This document shows, one piece after another, positions 1-5,662 of a stretch of DNA of 15,284 bases. Positions within the stretch are counted from its first letter, which is position 1, and each line of letters starts with the position of its first letter. The stretch comes from Methanobacteriota archaeon (GTDB lineage: Archaea > Halobacteriota > Methanocellia > Methanocellales > Methanocellaceae), in NCBI GenBank assembly GCA_023436075.1, contig JAEZKS010000202.1, forward strand, positions 1 to 15,284, read 5' to 3'. The notes beneath the pieces were generated by a model, which did no database searches, was not told where the DNA came from, and worked only from the letters and a program-made list of their open reading frames with translations. The translations under genes were made by a program, and so were the position numbers.

Positions 1-673
1 AATCTCCCTGCCAACTAAAAAACGCGGCTATGCGAGTGCCTGCCTCTATGTTCACGCCATCAGATAGTACGAGCGGCCCGTTATAATCGCTCGATGGATT
101 TCCCTTTATTCTACCGGCGATTTTGTATTGTGTCGTGTCATAGGTCACTATAGTCCTGATGGCCGATGGGATTGTAAGGATACTACCGCTCTTTGATGGT
201 GGGTTTTCAGTGGCCCACGTATACAAAGCGCTGTTCGGGGCGCCCGTGCCATCGAAATCGTCAAAAAGCACGAATGTTAGCGAGCCGTCACTATGACTAG
301 ATTCCCCGCTCTTGCTGTACCATACTTTTATGGGCAGATTCCCCGGAGATGCCGGAATGCTCTGAATTTTTACAAATATGCGAGCGTGAGAAGAGGTTAT
401 AGTATCTGGTTGCACCCAATACGGATAGGTTACTGTGCAGTCGTTGTTTGTGAAGAGTATATCGTTAGGCCATGAGAGCGAGTGACCATTAAGGTATATG
501 TTACTGCCACTGCTCATGCCGCTGCCTGAATACACATCGAAAACTACCTGATAATCGGTCAATGCCCCCGCGCTACTGCCGGTGATTATGGCAGTCTGAT
601 AGTAGCCATAACCGGCAGGGTCGGCGGCGGAAGCAGATGGCAGAGCAGCGAGAGCAACAACGCCTAACAGCAA
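1..673 (-). CDS. Secreted surface protein with DUF2341 domain (partial, runs off left edge)
   Basis: An open frame on the minus strand continues without a stop to the window edge. It begins with a hydrophobic signal-like segment ending in LPSASA, followed by mature sequence starting ADPAGYGYYQ. The next ~100 residues match my recollection of the DUF2341 pattern in archaeal surface proteins: TDYQVVFDVYSG, then NDILFTNNDC, YWVQPDT, a segment ARIFVKIQSIPA, then KVWYSKSGESSHSDG and the aspartate-rich turn FVLFDDFDGTG. In that family the domain usually precedes a concanavalin-like fold, so carbohydrate or surface binding is plausible. No ATG or GTG start lies in frame near the signal segment; the best candidate is TTG at 673, though the frame is open further back into the upstream gene. 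It directly follows the 502-residue gene, so translational coupling is likely. The start is uncertain and the C-terminus is missing. Confidence 0.72.
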   Translation of the reverse strand, partial: MLLGVVALAALPSASAADPAGYGYYQTAIITGSSAGALTDYQVVFDVYSGSGMSSGSNIYLNGHSLSWPNDILFTNNDCTVTYPYWVQPDTITSSHARIFVKIQSIPASPGNLPIKVWYSKSGESSHSDGSLTFVLFDDFDGTGAPNSALYTWATENPPSKSGSILTIPSAIRTIVTYDTTQYKIAGRIKGNPSSDYNGPLVLSDGVNIEAGTRIAAFFSWQGD

Positions 674-687
674 GGCAATTAACAGCG

Positions 688-2196
688 TTAACGTTTTCGT
701 TTTACCACATCCACGATAATAAAAAGCGCGAACAGTCCGAGCAGTCCCGGCAATGCGATAATCATCACGCTCATAGTTTCATCTCTGTACCATCCCCGCT
801 GTTCTTGTGTTAGCGGGATATAACTGCCATCCGGCCCTATAGATGGCTGCGGCATGCCATTATCGGGCGATAGTGGCACAAGATAAACGTACACGTCAAC
901 GTCTGTACTGCCGATAGGGACGGTTCCCGTTTGTTCGACATATAACGTGCTGCCACGGGCACAAATCCATGTTAGCATTACGTTTTGTTCGCTGTACGCT
1001 GTGGCAATTCCCATCGCGTCGGCTGTCCATTGCTGTTGATAACCGTAGTTAATGCCTGATGTTTGCGTTGTCGATATCCACATGCCAGGAACAGCATAGC
1101 CGTTAGACGTGTTTAAAATGTGAAATCGGACTTTAACCGGGCTACCTGGAGGGGTTAGCGTGGGGGTAGGACTGACAGATGAACCCATGTTAGCCGTTAA
1201 ATCAGCGATAAAGTTACTGCCCTGACTAGCGATAAAATCAGTGGGATATTGCACGGTTCCCGACCAAGTAGTGTAACCAGAACCGGACACGTAAACCGTA
1301 TAAAAGCCGTTCTGCAAAGTGCCGGTGAGATGATACCACTCGATATTATTAGTCGTGGCGGTTTCTGACAGCATAATACTGCCCGTTGGTCGAACGACTT
1401 CGACCAGCCACCCACCGGACGGGACGGTTTCGGCGTTGATGTCGAGCGCTATGTAGTATTCCGGGTTGCTAACCATCGTTATTATTTGTTCAGTGGTGTA
1501 ATAGTTGCCTTCTGACAGATACCACGGGCTGCCGCCGACGCCCGAGGGCCAATACATGTTCGTCGTATGCGTGTCGTACCCGGACGCATAGACTACGAGA
1601 TGATAATAGCCCTGTACCATTAGATTTTGGTGGCCGATGCCGATTACGTGCCCTGCCGTGTCTAGAATTTGGCGACTGTCTACAATGTTGTCGTTAGGGT
1701 CGTGTAGTGTTACAGACCATCCGCCTGCCGGGGGCGCTGTCGGTATCCTAATTCTATAGTAAACCATCCACATTTCAGGGGCGGGCGTCGGCGAAATTTG
1801 AGAACCCATGATTATAGTAAATGTCCTATAGTAATTGCCGTCGCTGCTGTCGTAAACGAATGAGTTTCCGTATCCTGTTGGCCAGTAAGCGCCTAGTGCG
1901 CCATCGACGGGTGTGTAACCGTTTGCAGCTACTCTAACAGTATATGTGCCCTCTACCATCATAGACGCTGGGCCTATGGGGTATGTGTGCATGCCTGTAT
2001 CATAGATTGTTGTACTGTATACGACATCGCCGCCTGCAATATTCGGCTCTAGAATGTATAGTTGCCATCCGCCTGCCGGGGCGGGTGATGTTATTTGGAC
2101 GTTAACGTATACGCTTCCAGCGGCGTCCGCTGAACCGGCTATAAACGTAAAAAAGGCTATGGTCAGGACTGTGACGATAAGGACGTTTTTTATCAT
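688..2196 (-). CDS. Exported, C-terminally anchored protein with three beta-sandwich-like repeats; spike or adhesin candidate
   Basis: The 502-residue protein starts with a signal peptide (residues 1-25, cleavage near GSADAA). Three related modules of about 105-115 residues follow, each opening with a (P/S)(A/S)GGW motif (Trp44, Trp160, Trp263) and carrying a later Gly-Tyr strand such as YTVRVAANGY, YHLVVYASGY or YTVYVSGSGY. The modules resemble PEGA or carboxypeptidase-regulatory-like beta folds. Pro/Thr-rich linkers (SPTPAPE near 135, SPTPTLTPPG near 342) separate parts of the protein. A fourth, different beta-rich domain spans about 352-460. A transmembrane helix at about 476-496 is followed by the basic tail KRKR, so most of the protein faces outside the cell or virion. 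It lies 3 nt after the 134-residue gene. I recognise no enzyme motif. It could be a viral spike or a host surface adhesin; the neighbours favour the former. The exact family is unknown to me. Confidence 0.8.
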   Translation of the reverse strand: MIKNVLIVTVLTIAFFTFIAGSADAAGSVYVNVQITSPAPAGGWQLYILEPNIAGGDVVYSTTIYDTGMHTYPIGPASMMVEGTYTVRVAANGYTPVDGALGAYWPTGYGNSFVYDSSDGNYYRTFTIIMGSQISPTPAPEMWMVYYRIRIPTAPPAGGWSVTLHDPNDNIVDSRQILDTAGHVIGIGHQNLMVQGYYHLVVYASGYDTHTTNMYWPSGVGGSPWYLSEGNYYTTEQIITMVSNPEYYIALDINAETVPSGGWLVEVVRPTGSIMLSETATTNNIEWYHLTGTLQNGFYTVYVSGSGYTTWSGTVQYPTDFIASQGSNFIADLTANMGSSVSPTPTLTPPGSPVKVRFHILNTSNGYAVPGMWISTTQTSGINYGYQQQWTADAMGIATAYSEQNVMLTWICARGSTLYVEQTGTVPIGSTDVDVYVYLVPLSPDNGMPQPSIGPDGSYIPLTQEQRGWYRDETMSVMIIALPGLLGLFALFIIVDVVKRKR

Positions 2197-2199
2197 CAG

Positions 2200-2604
2200 T
2201 TATCGCCTGCCGCCTACCCATCTGACAATGACAAATACGAGAGCGATAATAGCAACAGCTTCTAAAAGTGCTAGCTGCGCTGGGACGCTGTTCATGAACA
2301 AATCAAAGAGCGCTAACGGGTTGTGCAGATAATCTATCGTACTCGGTTTAAGAACGAAAACGTATTGTCCATCTGTTAAAATAAGTTGGTCAGTCGTGTT
2401 ATATACGCCGATGTACATTAACCCGGATTCGATAACCCGATAGACTAAGAAAACCTGTCCTTGAATCACGTTCTGGTCGCTCATCTGAATTGTAGTTTCG
2501 GCGTGTACTGTCGGAATTGCCGTTATTAAGAGGAAAAAAAATACGAGGGGAACGGCTAACAGAAAGCCGTTTTTCGCACGGGAGGTTATGAGATCGTTTT
2601 TCAT
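2200..2604 (-). CDS. Small exported membrane protein with signal peptide and C-terminal anchor
   Basis: The 134-residue protein has a basic N-terminus, a strongly hydrophobic signal segment at about 13-35 (ending TVHAET), a short extracellular domain rich in Tyr, Val and Thr (about 36-105), and a C-terminal transmembrane helix at about 110-129 followed by RWVGGRR. This layout repeats that of the larger protein downstream on a small scale. The start ATG is preceded by a GAGG Shine-Dalgarno sequence about 8 nt upstream. It sits between the 65-residue membrane peptide and the 502-residue anchored protein on the same strand, so the three are almost certainly co-transcribed. I do not recognise a family. 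A minor virion membrane protein is one reading, and a host membrane protein is another. Confidence 0.75.
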   Translation of the reverse strand: MKNDLITSRAKNGFLLAVPLVFFFLLITAIPTVHAETTIQMSDQNVIQGQVFLVYRVIESGLMYIGVYNTTDQLILTDGQYVFVLKPSTIDYLHNPLALFDLFMNSVPAQLALLEAVAIIALVFVIVRWVGGRR

Positions 2605-2692
2605 GTGTTGCCTCTGTTAGCCGAATTGTTTCGTTTTTAGTTGTTTCATCCGTGAGGGATGAGCTATACCGTTCGTATCGACGGGCGAGGGA

Positions 2693-2890
2693 CTAAGCCT
2701 TACGACCGAACGTGAACATGTTTCTGATACCTGCAAGGATGTCATCGAACACGCCCGTAATGAACCCGATAAGGGCGACGGTCAGGATAAGCCCGACGAA
2801 ACCGACCACGAGGGTTGTTACTGCACCACCCAGCGGCGAAATCGCCGTGATAGTGTCGATAATGTCAGTAGCGTTAAACAGCGAAGTCAT
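2693..2890 (-). CDS. 65-residue membrane peptide resembling a small viral coat protein
   Basis: The product has a mildly acidic amphipathic N-terminus (residues 1-15), a long hydrophobic segment rich in Gly, Val and Leu at about 16-48, and a C-terminal amphipathic stretch DDILAGIRNMFTFGRKA with basic residues at the end. The central segment could be one long helix or a tight two-helix hairpin. There is no classical cleavable signal peptide. This layout resembles small major coat proteins of filamentous viruses (acidic N-terminus, membrane helix, basic C-terminus) or of spindle-shaped archaeal viruses (two hydrophobic helices); that is a topology comparison, not homology. It is the first gene of a minus-strand cassette and has a Shine-Dalgarno GGTGGTG about 7 nt before ATG, plus its own TATA box and a phased repeat array. 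Being first and best equipped for initiation fits a highly expressed product. Confidence 0.75.
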   Translation of the reverse strand: MTSLFNATDIIDTITAISPLGGAVTTLVVGFVGLILTVALIGFITGVFDDILAGIRNMFTFGRKA

Positions 2891-2907
2891 GCGTTTTCAC
2901 CACCATT

Positions 2908-2944
2908 GTACATATTTGTACATTTTTGTACATATATGTACATT
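2908..2944. repeat. Four TGTACAT boxes with exact 10-bp period (probable operator array)
   Basis: TGTACAT occurs at 2908, 2918, 2928 and 2938, each copy starting exactly 10 bp after the last. The TGTACA core is itself a palindrome. The array runs from just downstream of the TATA box across the predicted transcription start and into the leader, so a protein bound there would sit on one face of the helix and block polymerase. The regulator is not visible in the window. Confidence 0.75.
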
Positions 2945-2961
2945 TGCTATTTATATTTTTC
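2945..2961 (-). promoter_or_regulatory. TATA box of the left membrane-protein cassette
   Basis: On the minus strand the sequence reads CGAAAAATATAAATAGC, an archaeal BRE-like purine stretch followed by TATAAATA. The predicted transcription start is about 26 bp downstream, near 2925, which leaves a 5' leader of about 35 nt before the ATG at 2890. Confidence 0.7.
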
Positions 2962-2986
2962 GATGTTATACGAAAATAAAAATGCT

Positions 2987-3024
2987 TAATTACGCAAAAC
3001 TATTTTAACGTAATTAGCTAATTA
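2987..3024. repeat. Inverted TAATTACG/CGTAATTA pair running into a 14-bp palindrome
   Basis: TAATTACG (2987-2994) faces CGTAATTA (3009-3016), and TAATTAGCTAATTA at 3011-3024 is a perfect 14-bp palindrome. The 16-nt string CGTAATTAGCTAATTA (3009-3024) recurs within the longer palindrome at 3307-3332. Confidence 0.7.
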
Positions 3025-3046
3025 TGATCTGCCGGTGGTAACGCCG

Positions 3047-3063
3047 GTTATGGCTGTTATGGC
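3047..3063. repeat. Tandem GTTATGGC repeat
   Basis: GTTATGGC occurs at 3047 and again at 3056, a 9-bp step, and the second copy runs into the palindrome ATGGCCAT (3059-3066). It lies immediately left of the 39-bp stem structure. Confidence 0.45.
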
Positions 3064-3070
3064 CATAAAT

Positions 3071-3109
3071 GTCCCAAAGGCTACATGTGCCACATGTAGC
3101 CATCGGGAC
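3071..3109. repeat. 39-bp two-part stem structure
   Basis: Arms GGCTACATGTG (3079-3089) and CACATGTAGCC (3091-3101) pair perfectly around one base. They are flanked by an outer pair GTCCC (3071-3075) and GGGAC (3105-3109) across 3-nt bulges. This gives 16 pairs in 39 bp, suitable as a cruciform, an RNA hairpin or a dimeric protein site. A short T-rich stretch (CTTTTACTG) follows, so termination is possible on the plus strand. Confidence 0.65.
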
Positions 3110-3117
3110 TTTTACTG

Positions 3118-3167
3118 TAAACTATGCATTAAAACCGCCGTGTATCGCTGCATAGTTTAACTATGCA
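3118..3167. repeat. Three AACTATGCA boxes in alternating orientation
   Basis: TAAACTATGCA at 3118-3128 is inverted as TGCATAGTTTA at 3149-3159, and AACTATGCA appears a third time at 3159-3167. The last two copies abut to form a near-perfect 19-bp palindrome with 9-bp arms. The pattern is iteron-like or operator-like. Confidence 0.65.
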
Positions 3168-3306
3168 GTTCAATGGAAATATAGGTTTTTCGGCTATCGT
3201 CGTCCTTCGCATTGCATAAAAACCCCCTGTTTCTTTTCCAGTGGAACACAAAAAAGGCATATGGCGATAGTTTCCATGCGAAACATAAAAATTTCTTTAC
3301 ATTTTA

Positions 3307-3332
3307 CCGTCGTAATTAGCTAATTACGACGG
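3307..3332. repeat. 26-bp perfect palindrome
   Basis: The half-site CCGTCGTAATTAG (3307-3319) is followed directly by its exact reverse complement (3320-3332), with no spacer. A 16-nt core also occurs about 300 bp to the left at 3009-3024. Such a long perfect palindrome is unlikely by chance and suggests a binding site for a dimer or a replication or recombination site. Confidence 0.75.
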
Positions 3333-3350
3333 CGCAAGACACTATACGCT

Positions 3351-3376
3351 AAATGAAGATTTATCTTCATTTTTTA
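3351..3376 (+). terminator. Hairpin with T-run, possible terminator
   Basis: AAATGAAGAT (3351-3360) and ATCTTCATTT (3363-3372) form 10-bp arms around TT, and the right arm continues into a run of T. On the plus strand this resembles a terminator, but no plus-strand gene lies upstream, so it may equally be a protein site. Confidence 0.35.
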
Positions 3377-3424
3377 TGCATTAAGCCGATATTTCTATTT
3401 AGCTTTAACTTTGATATGCATTAA
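3375..3424. repeat. TATGCATTAA direct repeats
   Basis: TATGCATTAA occurs at 3375-3384 and 3415-3424, exactly 40 bp apart, and a third time at 3123-3132 inside the AACTATGCA cluster. ATGCAT is self-complementary. Confidence 0.5.
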
Positions 3425-3656
3425 TTTGGTCGCGCAGACTTTTAGTAATGGCACTGTAAAAAGGAGCCAAATTAAAAGAGTTTTTAGGGTTGCCCGAAAA
3501 GCCGAAAGATTTATGACGATTAAATTATAATAATGTGTTATGGCGACTTACGATAATTGCCCGTAATTACTGGTATAAAAACGGCATGCACAGGCGTTAA
3601 ATACCAAAAATGTGCAACTGAAAAAAAGTATATTTTGGGCGGTTTTTGTTTGGTTA

Positions 3657-3668
3657 AGCATATATACC
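3657..3668 (+). promoter_or_regulatory. TATA box of the PAN gene
   Basis: AAGCATATATAC centres near 3663, which predicts transcription starting around 3689. That is only a few bases before the ATG at 3697, so the mRNA would be almost leaderless. No Shine-Dalgarno sequence precedes the ATG, which fits. Confidence 0.6.
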
Positions 3669-3696
3669 AAGAAAATTAACTTAATAATTGATTAAT

Positions 3697-4935
3697 ATGG
3701 CGGAAGGATCTGGCGTCGAGTTTACCGGAGAGGTGCCGCTGAGTGACTTTTCCAAGTATCTGCTGGACAGGGTCAAACAGCTGGAGGAGCGTAACGTCCG
3801 CTTAAAGGAAGAGTACCGGAAAATCGAGCTCGAGAAAAAGTCCGTCGAGAACAAGAAAGTACAGTACGAGCGCGAGATCAGGAAGCTGACCTCCGAGCTG
3901 GACCGGCTCAAGACCCCGCCGCTCATCGTCGGGACTATCCTGGACGTGATGAGCAACGGCAAGATGATCATCAAGTCGTCCACCGGGCCCAAGTTCGTCG
4001 TCAACTCATCCCAGTTCATCAACTCGAAGGACGTCTACGCCGGGGCCAAGGTCGCACTGAACCAGCAGTCACTGGCTGTGATCGAGGTGCTCCCGACGGT
4101 GAAGGATCCGCTGGTGCTCGGCATGGAAGTCATCGCCGCGCCGGAGATCGACTACCAGAGCATCGGAGGCCTGGAAGACCAGATCAACGAGTTGAAGGAG
4201 ACCGTCGAGTTGCCGCTCATGAAGCCTGAGCTCTTCACCAGGGTCGGCATCGAGCCGCCCAAGGGTGTGCTGCTGTACGGCCCGCCAGGCACGGGGAAGA
4301 CACTGCTCGCGAAAGCAGTGGCCAACCGCACCAAAGCCTCATTCATACGCATCATCGGCAGTGAGCTTGTCCAGAAGTACATCGGCGAAGGCGCCCGCAT
4401 GGTCCGCGAGCTCTTCGAGATGGCCAAGGAAAAATCGCCGTCGATCATTTTCATCGACGAGATCGACTCCATCGGCGCCAAGCGGCTTGACAGTATCACG
4501 TCGGGCGACCGCGAAGTGCAGCGGACGCTGGTGCAACTGCTCGCAGAGATGGACGGCTTCGACCCAAGAGGTAACGTTCGTATCCTGGCCGCGACTAACA
4601 GGCCGGACATCCTCGACCCGGCGCTGCTGCGCCCTGGCCGGTTCGACCGCATGATCAAGGTGCCCATGCCCAACGTCGATGCGAGGGAGCAGATCCTGAA
4701 GATTCACACCCGCAAGATGAACCTGGCGGAGGACGTCAACCTCAAGAACATCGCCATGATCACCGAAGAGTCCAGCGGTGCCGACATCTCGGCCGTCGTG
4801 ATGGAAGCGGGCATGTTCGCTATCCGTAATAACCGCGACACTGTGGAGTCGTCTGACTTCAACGCGGCGGTTTCCAAGGTGATGGGCGAGCGGAACAAGA
4901 ACATGAGCCAGGAAGCTGGCATAATGTTTGCCTAG
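3697..4935 (+). CDS. pan: Proteasome-activating nucleotidase (PAN), AAA+ unfoldase
   Basis: PAN forms the hexameric ATP-driven cap that unfolds proteins and feeds them into the archaeal 20S proteasome. The 412-residue length is typical. An N-terminal coiled coil covers about 17-70, followed by the conserved linker proline (KTPP, 72-75) and an OB domain (about 76-145). The AAA+ domain carries Walker A GPPGTGKT (195-202), a pore loop KYIGEG (227-232), Walker B IIFIDEID (250-257), sensor 1 at ATN (299-301) and the second region of homology with arginine fingers in LRPGRFDR (311-318). The C-terminus reads IMFA, giving hydrophobic-Phe-X rather than the canonical hydrophobic-Tyr-X motif that opens the proteasome gate. 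I chose ATG 3697 over an in-frame TTG at 3688 because of the nearby TATA box and the usual PAN N-terminus. It stands alone, with no proteasome subunit gene adjacent. Confidence 0.97.
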   Translation: MAEGSGVEFTGEVPLSDFSKYLLDRVKQLEERNVRLKEEYRKIELEKKSVENKKVQYEREIRKLTSELDRLKTPPLIVGTILDVMSNGKMIIKSSTGPKFVVNSSQFINSKDVYAGAKVALNQQSLAVIEVLPTVKDPLVLGMEVIAAPEIDYQSIGGLEDQINELKETVELPLMKPELFTRVGIEPPKGVLLYGPPGTGKTLLAKAVANRTKASFIRIIGSELVQKYIGEGARMVRELFEMAKEKSPSIIFIDEIDSIGAKRLDSITSGDREVQRTLVQLLAEMDGFDPRGNVRILAATNRPDILDPALLRPGRFDRMIKVPMPNVDAREQILKIHTRKMNLAEDVNLKNIAMITEESSGADISAVVMEAGMFAIRNNRDTVESSDFNAAVSKVMGERNKNMSQEAGIMFA

Positions 4936-4952
4936 AATTTTGAGGGGCTCCC

Positions 4953-4976
4953 GGGGAACTTTTGCAAAAGTTCCCC
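4953..4976. repeat. 24-bp palindromic hairpin repeat (GGGGAAC type)
   Basis: The left arm GGGGAACTTTTG is followed directly by its reverse complement CAAAAGTTCCCC, a perfect palindrome 17 bp after the PAN stop. A close relative lies at 5043-5069. From memory, GGGGAAC/GTTCCCC hairpins recur between genes in some methanogen genomes, so this is probably a dispersed repeat family that may also act as an mRNA 3' end. Confidence 0.65.
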
Positions 4977-5041
4977 TGGGTCGCGACACCAAACACATGT
5001 GCCGAAGGCACTAATTTTAAGGATCGTTTTGGAAGGGTGCA

Positions 5042-5070
5042 AGGGGAACCTTTTCCCAAAAGGTTCCCCT
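5042..5070. repeat. Second GGGGAAC-type hairpin repeat
   Basis: AGGGGAACCTTTT and AAAAGGTTCCCCT pair over 13 bp around a CCC loop. It differs from the first copy by CC for C next to the T run and by a 3-nt loop, and both copies keep GGGGAAC outside and T/A runs inside. The two copies lie about 90 bp apart, in the space where PAN and the DUF356 gene converge. Confidence 0.65.
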
Positions 5071-5237
5071 GTACACGTTTATAGAACCTGTAAATAGATC
5101 GTTTAAAAATGTCCGAGCAATCGTCGCTATCACTTCACGATTAACAAGAAGATGCTCGTACACCAACGCGTATGCGAGACCGCCCGGTATCCGTGATGAC
5201 TATAACAGTTATATTAGAAAAAGTTCAGACCTTAATC

Positions 5238-5609
5238 TTATGTCATCGTCTTCTTAGGGATGATAGGCGCGACATAGTCCTTCAGGTCCGGGAGCTGGCT
5301 GATGCACTCTGTGATCCTGGCATAGATGTCATGCCTCGAACTCACGATGATCACGTGCGCCGGCGGATGTATGCGTCCCAGCACGTCGATCGCCACGCCC
5401 GGGTCATCGCTCAGCGATACCAGCGCAGCGGCCCGGCAGGCCTTTTTGAGTGGGACCTTCATCACCTGGACCAGGATCTTATCCGCGGAAGAAGGGTTTA
5501 GCTCCCGGGGAGTCGTCGCAAACGTAAGGCCGCCATGCCTCTGCAAGTCCGAGATTGCGGTGTTCAGCTTTGCCTGGTCATCGGCCCGTATCACAGCAAA
5601 AGATTCCAT
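5238..5609 (-). CDS. DUF356-family archaeal protein of unknown function
   Basis: The 123-residue soluble protein carries IHPPAHVIIVSSRH (80-93) and an N-terminal segment FAVIRADDQAKLNTAISDL followed by RHGG, both of which I associate with DUF356, a family found mostly in methanogens and without known function. The open frame extends 35 codons upstream, but ATG at 5609 is the better start: it has a Shine-Dalgarno GGGGT about 6 nt upstream, a TATA box near 5668, and begins at the conserved domain. The longer version would add an unrelated Tyr- and Leu-rich sequence through the promoter. It is transcribed divergently from tsaC across a shared upstream region and converges with PAN. No catalytic motif is evident. 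Confidence 0.75.
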   Translation of the reverse strand: MESFAVIRADDQAKLNTAISDLQRHGGLTFATTPRELNPSSADKILVQVMKVPLKKACRAAALVSLSDDPGVAIDVLGRIHPPAHVIIVSSRHDIYARITECISQLPDLKDYVAPIIPKKTMT

Positions 5610-5662
5610 TTTTACCCCTTTGTAACCCGTTTCGTAAAGTATGCAATTGTATGGTAATAAGA

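Larger units (their letters stand above)
2891..3696. other. Long AT-rich intergenic region between the left cassette and PAN
   Basis: About 800 bp lack any convincing gene; the longest plausible ATG frames I traced on the plus strand are about 20 codons with no supporting features. The region contains the cassette promoter and operator array at one end, the PAN promoter at the other, and a dense set of palindromes and short repeats between about 2985 and 3425, listed separately. A second TATA-like sequence, GGTATAAAAACGG, lies at 3571-3583 on the plus strand with no gene behind it, which could mean a longer PAN leader or a small RNA. The base composition matches the left cassette more than the GC-rich genes to the right. 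Confidence 0.7.
4936..5237. other. Intergenic region downstream of PAN with two hairpin repeats
   Basis: About 300 bp separate PAN from the convergent DUF356 gene. The left half holds two related GGGGAAC hairpins, listed separately. The right half (about 5071-5237) shows nothing I can support beyond a short AT-rich stretch. A plus-strand frame from 5172 overlaps the DUF356 gene in antisense and does not look coding. Confidence 0.6.

Noticed and set aside
293..475. Plus-strand 60-codon frame
   Set aside because: It is antisense to the well-supported DUF2341 coding frame and has no start signals.
2908..2944. Possible CRISPR-like array
   Set aside because: The repeats are 7 bp with 3-bp spacers, far too short; an operator array fits better.
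2712..3008. Plus-strand 98-codon frame crossing the TGTACAT array
   Set aside because: Its first part is antisense to the 65-residue gene and the rest translates the promoter and operator repeats.
3121..3600. Small plus-strand frames of about 20 codons in the long intergenic region (for example from 3164 and 3261)
   Set aside because: They are short, end inside palindromes and have no ribosome binding site.
3688..3696. TTG start extending PAN by three residues
   Set aside because: The predicted transcription start lies about here, and ATG 3697 gives the normal PAN N-terminus.
4152..4673. Long minus-strand frame of 173 codons opposite the pan gene
   Set aside because: It is antisense to the AAA+ domain of PAN, composed of Ser/Arg/Pro-rich low-meaning sequence, and arises from the GC-rich codon pattern.
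4339..4998. Minus-strand frame of 219 codons opposite pan and its downstream hairpin
   Set aside because: Antisense shadow rich in His, Arg and Val with no domain; it starts inside the hairpin repeat.
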